Origin: Pirellula sp. SH-Sr6A | GTDB lineage: Bacteria > Planctomycetota > Planctomycetia > Pirellulales > Pirellulaceae | Length of the DNA: 64,000 nucleotides | Direction of reading: 5' to 3' | Assembly: GCF_001610875.1 (NCBI RefSeq) | Contig: NZ_CP011272.1 | Span: 2,337,988 to 2,401,987 of the forward strand | Shown: in pieces, positions 1-6,762 of the stretch | Layout: each line of letters begins with the position of its first letter | Position numbering within the stretch: the first letter of the stretch is position 1 | The notes under the pieces: generated by a model | Seen by the model: only the letters and a program-made list of their open reading frames with translations | Databases searched by the model: none | What the model was told of the DNA's origin: nothing | Program-made: the position numbers and the translations under genes

Positions 1-151
1 CCGTGATGCTCGGAAGTTGTCATGGTTGTGTGCACGCTGTATCTGACAACAGAACGGCCAAATTCAGCGAGTTCGAGGAGAAATTTCCACGCCGATCAGA
101 ACGCCTGACCGAGCACTTCGCTACAAATTTTTTGCTCGTCTGTATTCTGAT

Positions 152-427
152 TCAACTGCAACCACGTGATGGACAATCGCAACTGCGTCGATTGATAATC
201 AGCGAAATCGCAGTGACTAGCGAGACCATGAAAATAGCTGCCGAAGTTGCAGTAAGTAACGTACTGAGTTGGAGCGCTGCCAATTGGGTTCCATTCAACG
301 GCCCATCAATGGATTGAAGCGTTGTTGAGTTCAGGTGTACAGCCGAGACGAGAACCCAAAATGCGAATCCAAATGTTGCCACCGAAGTCAACGCGCCCCA
401 TAGTTTTTTACCATCAATTGATTTCAT
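152..427 (-). CDS. Small hypothetical membrane protein, two predicted spans
   Basis: A 91-residue protein I do not recognise. The sequence shows two hydrophobic stretches, about residues 9-30 and 54-78, separated by a polar loop of about 20 residues, and a short Cys-containing tail (CDCPSRGC). The start codon is preceded by a good ribosome binding site (GAGGA about 7 bases upstream on the minus strand), which is the main argument that this is a real gene. It stands alone, upstream of a zinc-ribbon gene on the same strand, with about 200 bp between them. No function can be inferred beyond an inner-membrane location. It could also be a chance open frame, although the membrane-span pattern makes that less likely. 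Confidence 0.55.
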   Translation of the reverse strand: MKSIDGKKLWGALTSVATFGFAFWVLVSAVHLNSTTLQSIDGPLNGTQLAALQLSTLLTATSAAIFMVSLVTAISLIINRRSCDCPSRGCS

Positions 428-517
428 TTTCCGTCCTCAATTGCAAAATTAGGGAATCGACAAACGCCAGCCGTCACCGGGCACGGAGAGACGACTTTCC
501 AATTGTGAAACCATGCA

Positions 518-542
518 AGCCGTGCTCCGTGTGCACGGCTTT
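518..542. other. Perfect 9-bp inverted repeat
   Basis: AAGCCGTGC and GCACGGCTT flank a 7-base loop. The hairpin lies between the small membrane protein and the zinc-ribbon gene. There is only a weak T-run on either side, so it is not a convincing terminator. From memory, similar hairpin-containing spacers are frequent in Pirellulales genomes, but only one copy is present in this window, so repeat status is inference. Confidence 0.4.
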
Positions 543-632
543 GTTATCCGCCGGTTTGAGTTCAGCGTTGGCGGAGTGTTCACGATAGTCTAGCCGATTG
601 AAGGTTGCCGGAAATGATCTGTGGCACATTTG

Positions 633-812
633 TCATGTTTCGTGCCGGTCCGAACCGCATTTGAAGCACTGTGCGGCATGACGCGATCGCAATGTTTGAC
701 CGCAGTGTTGGCACCAGGGCATCGGATAGACCAGCGTTTGAACCATTCCGAAGACGGAGGCAATTGATGGATGATGCGACTCAATCCTCAAAACTTTAGT
801 CTGCACCTTCAT
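633..812 (-). CDS. Small zinc-ribbon protein (59 aa) embedded in a repeat
   Basis: Read on the minus strand from ATG at 812 to TGA at 633, this short frame encodes a protein whose C-terminal half has a treble-clef/zinc-ribbon pattern: PWCQHCG (Cys34, Cys37) followed by QCFKCG (Cys49, Cys52), spaced as expected for one structural zinc. The N-terminal about 30 residues have no recognisable fold. Overlapping longer frames in the same place lack the Cys pattern and are taken as shadows. The first 15 codons and about 75 bp upstream are repeated at 14501-14623, where the frame stops after codon 15. The gene may therefore belong to a dispersed element rather than being an ordinary locus. Its function is unknown; such ribbons bind nucleic acid or protein. 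An internal start at Met23 is possible. Confidence 0.5.
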   Translation of the reverse strand: MKVQTKVLRIESHHPSIASVFGMVQTLVYPMPWCQHCGQTLRSRHAAQCFKCGSDRHET

Positions 813-887
813 TCCGGATTAGCACCATTCGTCTTACCTCCGCGTCTCTCCGCGATCTCCGCGGTTAACCCCTCTTCGGCGGATTGG
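767..887 (-). repeat. Dispersed repeat, family A, copy 1
   Basis: On the minus strand this stretch runs CCAATCCGCCGAAG..., AACCGCGGAGATCGCGGAGA, then GACGAATGGTGCTAAT and the first codons of the zinc-ribbon gene. The same order of blocks recurs at 14501-14623 with scattered substitutions and few length changes. The repeat has internal GCGGAG iterations. It contains the presumed promoter and start of the zinc-ribbon gene. Confidence 0.75.
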
Positions 888-921
888 TAATGCCACCCAA
901 CCAGACCCCATCCCAGAGATA

Positions 922-1017
922 ATCAATCTTACTGCGGTTGTTTGAATGCAGTCGTGAATCAACCGCAGAGGGGGCGGAGGATCGCGGAGTTGATACCGAG
1001 TCGTTGTTGATGATGCG
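922..1017 (+). repeat. Dispersed repeat, family B, copy 1
   Basis: The core GTGAATCAACCGCAGAGGGG is followed by GCGGAG and CGCGGAGTT blocks and ends near TGATGATGCG. It aligns over its whole length with 1446-1541 and, in reverse orientation, with 14632-14690. Open frames across this region, with proteins of the ESTAEGAE type, are by-products of the repeat and are not annotated as genes. Confidence 0.75.
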
Positions 1018-1072
1018 TGCCTTCCAATGCGTTTGCCGAATGTTCGCCTCCTCTTGCGTTTGGTTCTTTTCT

Positions 1073-1149
1073 TTGGGCCTTAGCGCCTTTGCGAGAAACT
1101 TCTTCTTGGTGCCTGGGGGGGGAAGTTGCGCGCCAAGGTGCAAAGTTGG
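1073..1149. repeat. Imperfect palindromic repeat, family C, copy 1
   Basis: GGCCTTAGCGCCTTTGCGAG is followed about 35 bp later by a degenerate reverse complement (GCGCGCCAAGGTGCAAAGTT), so the transcript could fold into a long imperfect hairpin. The arms match the better-preserved hairpin at 1321-1387 and the single arm at 14449-14482. Confidence 0.6.
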
Positions 1150-1268
1150 TAAGGATGGGGGACAAGAGATGGAGGGAATCGAATGAATTGCGAACTTCAT
1201 CGGACTGGCTTCAGATCACTTTTTAAAGCTCGTCACACATCACGATCCCCTCTCTTCATCCCCTTTTC

Positions 1269-1392
1269 TCCCATTGCGAGCTTAGCGCTTTAGCGAGAAA
1301 GCTCTGGGTTCTGGATTGGTGCGAGCTTAGCGCCTTTGCGAGAAACTGCCGGCAGGAAGAAGTGGCTCGCCAAGGCGCAAAGCTCGCAATGG
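1269..1392. repeat. Nested palindromic repeats, family C, copies 2 and 3
   Basis: Arm GCGAGCTTAGCGCCTTTGCG at 1321-1342 pairs with 1366-1387 with only two mismatches in 22 bp. The loop contains the perfect palindrome CTGCCGGCAG (1346-1355). A further half-copy lies at 1276-1304. An outer pair, CCCATTGCGAGCTT (1270-1283) and AAGCTCGCAATGGG (1379-1392), is a perfect 14-bp inverted repeat enclosing the rest. The nesting suggests repeated insertion or duplication of one palindromic unit. Confidence 0.75.
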
Positions 1393-1445
1393 GAATACAG
1401 GAACGGATTGGTGACGCGTCCCGTCTACGACACTTTTAAGAGCTT

Positions 1446-1541
1446 ATCAATCTTGCTGCTATGGATTGAATTCAGTGGTGAATCAACCGCGGAGGGGGCG
1501 GAGTTCCGCGGAGTTAGAATCGATTTGTCATCGATGATGCG
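1446..1541 (+). repeat. Dispersed repeat, family B, copy 2
   Basis: It begins TCAATCTTGCTGC, continues through TGAATTCAGTGGTGAATCAA and CCGCGGAGGGGGCGGAG, and ends CGATGATGCG. It aligns with 922-1017 in the same orientation over about 95 bp. It abuts the terminator of the SEC-C gene directly. Confidence 0.75.
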
Positions 1542-1585
1542 AAAAAAGCCGGTGTGTTGCGTTGTTGCAAGACACCGGCTTGATC
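1542..1585 (-). terminator. Rho-independent terminator of the SEC-C gene
   Basis: AAGCCGGTGT (1546-1555) pairs perfectly with ACACCGGCTT (1572-1581). On the minus strand the second arm runs into a T-run (GGCTTTTTTCGC). It lies about 105 bp downstream of the stop codon of the minus-strand gene ending at 1690. Confidence 0.8.
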
Positions 1586-1689
1586 GAAAAACCTACTGCA
1601 GTCAGGCTCACAGAGTTCCCTCTGCGAAAGCTGCTAAAGCGGGAAGTTGGTAAAAGCGGACTCGAATGACTCCAGGATGGGATGAATCT

Positions 1690-3819
1690 TTACTGGCCGG
1701 GAATCCAAAGCTTGCTGCCACCACCCGAGGAGTCGCTTTCGGCCGGTTGATCCGGAGTCCATAGTCCCGATCCACTGCTCGAACTTGGGGAGATCGATGG
1801 CTCGCCGCCGCCGAGACTTCCTGTTCGCTCACGCATTTGCTGCTCGCGCATCATCGCCATTTGCAAGAACTGAAGGAGGACAGGGTCCTCTGGATTCTCA
1901 CGCAGGGACTTCTCCAGGAATATGCGTCCCTCCGCTCCTCGACCTAAACTGTTGAGTATTTCGACTCGCTCCAAGACAGCATTGCCCAAGGGAACACCAA
2001 GTTCTTTGGCCAACTCCGAAATGCGGAGCAACAACTTCTCCGCCTCGTTCGGATCCGTCGCCAACTGCGCCTTCAAATTGAGAAGGGTATACTCTGCCGA
2101 CGACTTGAGATTATCCGGCCACTGCATTCGCTCGCTGGCTTGGACCAAGTCTTCGCTGACCGAAGCCACACCTCGAGTCAATGCAGACTGCATCAGCTGG
2201 ATCAAACTGTCTGGATCGATCGACTTGAGATCGGTCCAAAAATAAGCTGCCCCGCCGACTTGGTCAAAGACGTCTGTCGAAGCTTGGAGCGACGGCTGCG
2301 TCAAATGAAGCTGATGGTGCAACTCTTGGAACAGGGTATTGTTCAATCCGGAGGATCCCGATCCTTGCCAATGCAGTAACAAGGCCAACAAGGCGATCCG
2401 CTGCTTAGGATCCGTGGACGCTTGCCGAGGCGACTGCTCGCCAATGCACTCGAGAGGGTAATCGAGGAACGCATCCAAGACCAATTGTCGGGTTGCATCG
2501 CGGAAAGCAACCGAGCGTTCTGCCGGTACTTGATGCTTCACAATGATCGATGCAGAGACCTGCGACAAATACGAAGTCGGAAGCTTCTGAATCAAGACTC
2601 GCGTGAGGCCGGTCAGCCCCAACTCTTGCTTGACCTGCTCCAGCAACTCACGTCGAGCGCTCGGCGGCGGCTCCATCGTTACCAATCGCGCGGGCTTATC
2701 GGTTTGTTTGCCATAGAAGGCAAGCCAGGAACCGGTTCGGCTCGCCTCAAGCTCGCCGAATTGCTCGCGCAGCACTGGGGCGACGCAAACGAAACAAGAC
2801 TTGGGAGGAACTTCTTCTTGAAGCAGGGCAGACAACAAACCTTTGAGCTGCTCCACAGGAACCGGGACCAAGTGCGGGCTGCTGAGCATCTTCTCTTCCA
2901 GCTCCGCACCTGCTTCGATCTCGTATTGGCAAAGCTCTTCCGCGATGCCCACACCCGCTGCTCGTGGTGTCAACTCATAAGCGAGCGCTTGGTAATAAAT
3001 CCGTTGCGGTTCGGGCAACGCTTCCAAGGAGGCCAGCTTTCGGCAAGCGGCACCAGCGCTGTCCGCATCGGAAAGCATCAAATGGCAGTAGAGCAATTGC
3101 TGCAAGATAGCAGGCTGTTGGCCAAACTCGCGGAGCATCGACTCCAGCTTGGTCTTCCCTGCCGAAACGCGGTAGGACGAAATGAGAGCGACCGCTTCGG
3201 CCAACCTTTCGCCGTAAGGTTCCGACTCGGCATCAACCGCAGACGGGAGAGACTCACGCGATAAAATATTTGTATTGGTTTGACCCGCCAACGACCCGTG
3301 AGCTTGGTAACCGAATCGAGCGATTTCGTCCCCCATATCCATCAGCATCTCGGCATGCAACAAAGCCGGGAGCGCCAGGCCTCGTTGGGCCATGGTTTCG
3401 AGCAAGTTGAGCGCGACGGTCGCTGTCATCGGTGGCAAAACTTCCGTCGAATCGCCAATCGCCTGGAGGAGCAGCGTCGCTCCCTCTTCGGTGTTCCCGC
3501 GAATCACCGCGAGCAGAGAGCGGTAGAGCTTGGCCAACGGGTTATCGGGCTGCAACCGAATGAACTTGGCAGATGTCTCTTCCAGAGATTCCAATTCGCG
3601 AAGCTGGAGAAGCAATTCGCACTTCATCGCCAACAACCAAGGCTCCGAAGGCATTGTCTTCAAATCTGCGTTGATGCGATCCAACGCAGCCACGTTCTGC
3701 TCGCCAACGATCATGCGATGGATTTTTTCCATTTCTGCCAAGTGTTGATTGCACTTGCAAAACTTGATCTTCTTTCCGTTGCCACAAGGGCAGTAGCTAT
3801 ACTGGTCCAGGCTACTCAT
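1690..3819 (-). CDS. SEC-C motif protein with TPR-like helical body
   Basis: The protein has 709 residues from the chosen start (Met of MSSLDQYSY). It opens with a SEC-C zinc motif (CPCG at Cys10/Cys12, then KFCKC at Cys21/Cys23), the metal-binding module found at the SecA C-terminus and in many stand-alone proteins. The remainder is a long alpha-helical, Leu/Ala-rich region with tetratricopeptide-like spacing and a Ser/Gly-rich tail. The same frame extends 20 residues upstream, but the Arg/Pro-rich extension places the zinc motif unusually far from the N-terminus, so the later ATG is preferred. The role is probably protein interaction or scaffolding; the target is unknown. It is monocistronic, divergent from tsaE, and followed by a clear terminator. 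Confidence 0.85.
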   Translation of the reverse strand: MSSLDQYSYCPCGNGKKIKFCKCNQHLAEMEKIHRMIVGEQNVAALDRINADLKTMPSEPWLLAMKCELLLQLRELESLEETSAKFIRLQPDNPLAKLYRSLLAVIRGNTEEGATLLLQAIGDSTEVLPPMTATVALNLLETMAQRGLALPALLHAEMLMDMGDEIARFGYQAHGSLAGQTNTNILSRESLPSAVDAESEPYGERLAEAVALISSYRVSAGKTKLESMLREFGQQPAILQQLLYCHLMLSDADSAGAACRKLASLEALPEPQRIYYQALAYELTPRAAGVGIAEELCQYEIEAGAELEEKMLSSPHLVPVPVEQLKGLLSALLQEEVPPKSCFVCVAPVLREQFGELEASRTGSWLAFYGKQTDKPARLVTMEPPPSARRELLEQVKQELGLTGLTRVLIQKLPTSYLSQVSASIIVKHQVPAERSVAFRDATRQLVLDAFLDYPLECIGEQSPRQASTDPKQRIALLALLLHWQGSGSSGLNNTLFQELHHQLHLTQPSLQASTDVFDQVGGAAYFWTDLKSIDPDSLIQLMQSALTRGVASVSEDLVQASERMQWPDNLKSSAEYTLLNLKAQLATDPNEAEKLLLRISELAKELGVPLGNAVLERVEILNSLGRGAEGRIFLEKSLRENPEDPVLLQFLQMAMMREQQMRERTGSLGGGEPSISPSSSSGSGLWTPDQPAESDSSGGGSKLWIPGQ

Positions 3820-3998
3820 TGGCGATCCAATCGGTAATTGATGAGCTCGTAGTGATAAAGGGGCCGCAAACCGCGGCAAGTCCGTGGGATGGCGCCCGTC
3901 TGACGCCTCCTATCCAGGCCGGTCAGTGTACCAGTTTTCCGGTTAAGTGCCCATGACCAAGCTTCTGGTGATTCTTCCCTTCCCGTTCCCCATTTGCC

Positions 3999-4505
3999 AT
4001 GACCCGCATTTTTCAATTGGAACTTTTCAGTCTCGCGGATTGCGAACGATTCGCCGCCGCTGCCAAAGCATGCTTGGAAGTCCCTCTCACCTTCGGACTC
4101 TCCGGCACGCTAGGGGCTGGCAAGACGCAATGGACTCGTTTCTTCGCACAATCGCTGGGTGGAAGCGAGATCGAGGTGAGCAGCCCGACCTTCGTGCTGG
4201 TCAAGGAGATTGCGACGTCACCGAAGATCTACCATTTGGATCTCTACCGCGTCGCGGACGAAGACGAACTGCTGGAATTGGGGATCGAAGAATTCTTCGA
4301 GGCCCCCGCCGTCACCATCGTGGAATGGGCGGACCGCTTTCTCGAACGGATGCCGAAGAACTGGATACACCTCCAGTGGAGCCTCGATCCATCGGATCCC
4401 AACCGACGCATCGTCACCGTCGACGCCCATGGAAAAAGGGCTGGATCGGTGTGCCAGGCTTGGGCAAAATTGCTCGGAATTCCAACCGACCCAACGCCTT
4501 GTTAA
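3999..4505 (+). CDS. tsaE: tRNA threonylcarbamoyladenosine biosynthesis ATPase TsaE
   Basis: TsaE is the small P-loop ATPase that works with TsaB and TsaD to make the universal t6A37 modification of ANN-decoding tRNAs. The 168-residue length suits the family. Visible features are the Walker A motif GTLGAGKT (residues 36-43), the SPTF segment of the switch region (about 62-65), the family signature HLDLYR (79-84), and the later VEWADR segment carrying a conserved Glu/Trp. The start at ATG 3999 places the P-loop at the usual distance from the N-terminus. It is a single gene, divergent from the SEC-C gene and convergent with the lipoprotein. tsaB and tsaD are not in this window. Confidence 0.95.
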   Translation: MTRIFQLELFSLADCERFAAAAKACLEVPLTFGLSGTLGAGKTQWTRFFAQSLGGSEIEVSSPTFVLVKEIATSPKIYHLDLYRVADEDELLELGIEEFFEAPAVTIVEWADRFLERMPKNWIHLQWSLDPSDPNRRIVTVDAHGKRAGSVCQAWAKLLGIPTDPTPC

Positions 4506-4512
4506 ATGGCCC

Positions 4513-4549
4513 TAAAAACGAAAACAGCATGGCAGGTTTGCCATGCTGT
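4513..4549 (-). terminator. Terminator between tsaE and lipoprotein gene
   Basis: A perfect 11-bp stem ACAGCATGGCA / TGCCATGCTGT (4524-4534 and 4539-4549) encloses a 4-base loop. On the minus strand it is followed by TTTTCGTTTTT, so it best serves the lipoprotein gene ending at 4594. Its position between convergent genes would let the stem also act on the tsaE transcript. Confidence 0.8.
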
Positions 4550-4593
4550 CTCTTGTAGATTCTCGACGGGTCCTTGCCGACATCCCGCTCGGT

Positions 4594-5166
4594 TTAGTAA
4601 GGACTCGATGCTCCGGTATCAGGATCACCGCACATGTGGAAGTGGTTGTGGTCGATGTACACGACTTCCACGGACTCTTTATCTTCGAGAGTGTAGGGGA
4701 CTGGCCATCCGTTGATGGTTCGCTCTTCAAAGTAGACCGTGCACTTGTAGTGTGCGTGGTGCAACTGGGCGAAACCGATAAGAGGCACAAAGCGTGGATC
4801 GTCGATATAGTCGGCGATCTTCTCCTTGACGATGCGTACGCGGTTGCGTTGCTTTTCGTAAAGGAAAGGTACACCACCCCGGATAGGTCGGGCTCGCTCC
4901 AACGCGTGGATGACTTCGTCATCGCTAGGAGGATCGATGGCAGCAACCGGGCCACCTTGTGTCAAAGGCCCCATGATAGGAACCCGAGCGTAACGCTCGT
5001 GAACGTGGAATTGCATTTCCTCGTTGTCTTGAAAGTAGGGGCTCACTGGCACGGGCACGCCAAAGGGCCCTAACCCCATGTTCGACAGGGAGAGACATCC
5101 CACCTGAGAACTCATGACCGCAAGTAGCGTTAGGCTAACAATCTTTTGAATACGCATGCAGGACAT
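4594..5166 (-). CDS. Secreted lipoprotein of unknown function
   Basis: This is a 190-residue protein with an N-terminal hydrophobic signal segment ending in a lipobox-like SSQVGC, so it is likely lipid-anchored through Cys24 (counting from the first Met). The mature part has no motif I can name; it is rich in His, Tyr and Pro and contains YIDHNHFHMCG near the C-terminus. Two starts are possible: 5166, with AAGGG upstream, and 5157 (MRIQKIV), which gives a more typical signal peptide. It is monocistronic with a strong terminator downstream. It resembles, in general form, the short planctomycete-specific lipoproteins of unknown role, but this is an impression and not a family assignment. Confidence 0.75.
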   Translation of the reverse strand: MSCMRIQKIVSLTLLAVMSSQVGCLSLSNMGLGPFGVPVPVSPYFQDNEEMQFHVHERYARVPIMGPLTQGGPVAAIDPPSDDEVIHALERARPIRGGVPFLYEKQRNRVRIVKEKIADYIDDPRFVPLIGFAQLHHAHYKCTVYFEERTINGWPVPYTLEDKESVEVVYIDHNHFHMCGDPDTGASSPY

Positions 5167-5299
5167 CGATAAAACCCTTGTCGAGTCGGAGACGATCTAT
5201 TCGTCGGACAAGATGAGTTTCGGCCTGCCAGGTGTTAAAACTTGCGGGTTTTTCCGTCTACAACGGAATTTCCTAAAATTCCATTTGCTAGCGAACTTG

Positions 5300-6748
5300 C
5301 TAGATGATGGGGCAAACGTCAAACCAATTGCGACCTTGCTCCGCCATCCATTCGGCCGAGGGAGTAGGTCCCCACATACTTGGTTCGTAGAGGTGGAGCG
5401 TAGGTGCCGCAGGGCTCTTCCAAGCTGCGATGATGGGATCGATGATCCGCCAAGCCTGCTCGACTTCATCACTTCGAGCAAACAATCCCGGATCCCCGAC
5501 CAACGCATCCAACAAAAGCCGCTGATACGCATCGGGAAGCTCTTTGCCACTGGAATCGAATCGGAAATCCAACTCGCTCAACCGGAGCTTCATATCGGAG
5601 TCCGGAACCTTCGATTGGAAATGCAACTGCATTCCCTCCGCAGGCTGGATCTGAATTACTAACCGATCGGCCTCAGGGCGACACGATTTGGACTCCCCGA
5701 AGAGCATATGGGGGGGCTCGCGAAACTGGATAACGATTTGCGTCGTTCTACACGACATCGCTTTGCCGCTTCGCAAATAGAACGGAACACCCCGCCAACG
5801 CCAATTATCAACATAAAGCTTTAAAACAGCGAACGTCTCGGTCTGGCTGTCGTCCGGGATCCCTTCTTCGTCGCAATAACCGATGTATTGACCACGCACG
5901 CCATTCTCGGCGAAATCGCTGCCCCGGTAAGGCCTCACGGCTTGCAACACTTTGACTTTCTCATCGCGCACAAACTCGCCCGTGTAACGCACCGGCGCTT
6001 CCATGGCCGTGACCATCATCAGTTGCAAGATATGGTTCTGAAACATATCGCGAAGGATACCCGACTTGTCGTAGTAATCACCGCGGCGTCCTACCTTGAC
6101 TTCTTCGGCAACCGTGATCTGAACGTGGTCGATATAGTTGCGATTCCAAAGCGGCTCAAAGATGGTGTTGCCAAAACGCAATACCAACATGTTTTGAACC
6201 GTCTCCTTTCCGAGATAGTGGTCGATCCGATAGATCTGATCTTCGCGAAAGGTTTGGTGAATCGAGTCGTTTAACTGGCGAGCGGTCGACAGGTCCGTAC
6301 CAAATGGCTTTTCGATAACGACCCGCCGGCGGCCATTCTCTTCCGTATTCAACCCCGCTTTGCCGAGCTGCGCGATCGCCGTCGCATAAAGCTGCGGCAT
6401 CGTGGACAAGTAATAGACGCGATCGGTGGCAATACTCCCTTCGATCTCGTTGAGAAACGCTCCGATCTTGCGAAAGTCGTCGTCGTTGCCAATGTCACCA
6501 GGATGGTAATGGATGTTCTCCGCGAAGGCGTTCCAGACGTCCGCGTGAAAGTCTCCTTTGACATACTTGGCGGTCGACTCCGTCAATTGAGTCCGCCATT
6601 GCTCCGAAGTAAACGGGCTGCGAGCAACACCGACAATCCTCGTTGGTTTGGGGAGTTTGCCACGCTGGAACTGGCGGTAAAGTGCCGGTATCAGCTTGCG
6701 GCTGGTAAGGTCACCAGACGCCCCAAAAATAACCATCGTGTAGGACAT
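5300..6748 (-). CDS. zwf: Glucose-6-phosphate 1-dehydrogenase
   Basis: It oxidises glucose 6-phosphate to 6-phosphogluconolactone, the NADPH-producing entry of the oxidative pentose phosphate pathway, in the cytosol. The 482-residue length is normal. Diagnostic features: the nucleotide-binding fingerprint GASGDLTSRKL at residues 9-19, EKPFG at 146-150, and the substrate-site signature RIDHYLGKE at 174-182 containing the catalytic His region. The start is supported because the fingerprint begins eight residues in. The gene for the PpiD-like protein ends only 14 bp upstream on the same strand, so the two may be co-transcribed, though their roles are unrelated. 6-Phosphogluconolactonase and 6-phosphogluconate dehydrogenase are not nearby. 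Confidence 0.97.
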   Translation of the reverse strand: MSYTMVIFGASGDLTSRKLIPALYRQFQRGKLPKPTRIVGVARSPFTSEQWRTQLTESTAKYVKGDFHADVWNAFAENIHYHPGDIGNDDDFRKIGAFLNEIEGSIATDRVYYLSTMPQLYATAIAQLGKAGLNTEENGRRRVVIEKPFGTDLSTARQLNDSIHQTFREDQIYRIDHYLGKETVQNMLVLRFGNTIFEPLWNRNYIDHVQITVAEEVKVGRRGDYYDKSGILRDMFQNHILQLMMVTAMEAPVRYTGEFVRDEKVKVLQAVRPYRGSDFAENGVRGQYIGYCDEEGIPDDSQTETFAVLKLYVDNWRWRGVPFYLRSGKAMSCRTTQIVIQFREPPHMLFGESKSCRPEADRLVIQIQPAEGMQLHFQSKVPDSDMKLRLSELDFRFDSSGKELPDAYQRLLLDALVGDPGLFARSDEVEQAWRIIDPIIAAWKSPAAPTLHLYEPSMWGPTPSAEWMAEQGRNWFDVCPII

Positions 6749-6762
6749 GGTACTTCGATTTG

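Noticed and set aside
938-1653. Several overlapping open frames (ESTAEGAE-type proteins) in the repeat block
   Set aside because: They arise from repeated GCGGAG and GCGCC sequence, occur on both strands, and have no consistent start or domain.
2422-3264. 280-residue plus-strand open frame antisense to the SEC-C gene
   Set aside because: Antisense shadow with no ribosome binding site, signal or domain.
4528-4556. Hairpin after tsaE considered as a riboswitch or attenuator
   Set aside because: It sits between two convergent stop codons and has a T-run on the minus strand, so a terminator explains it fully.
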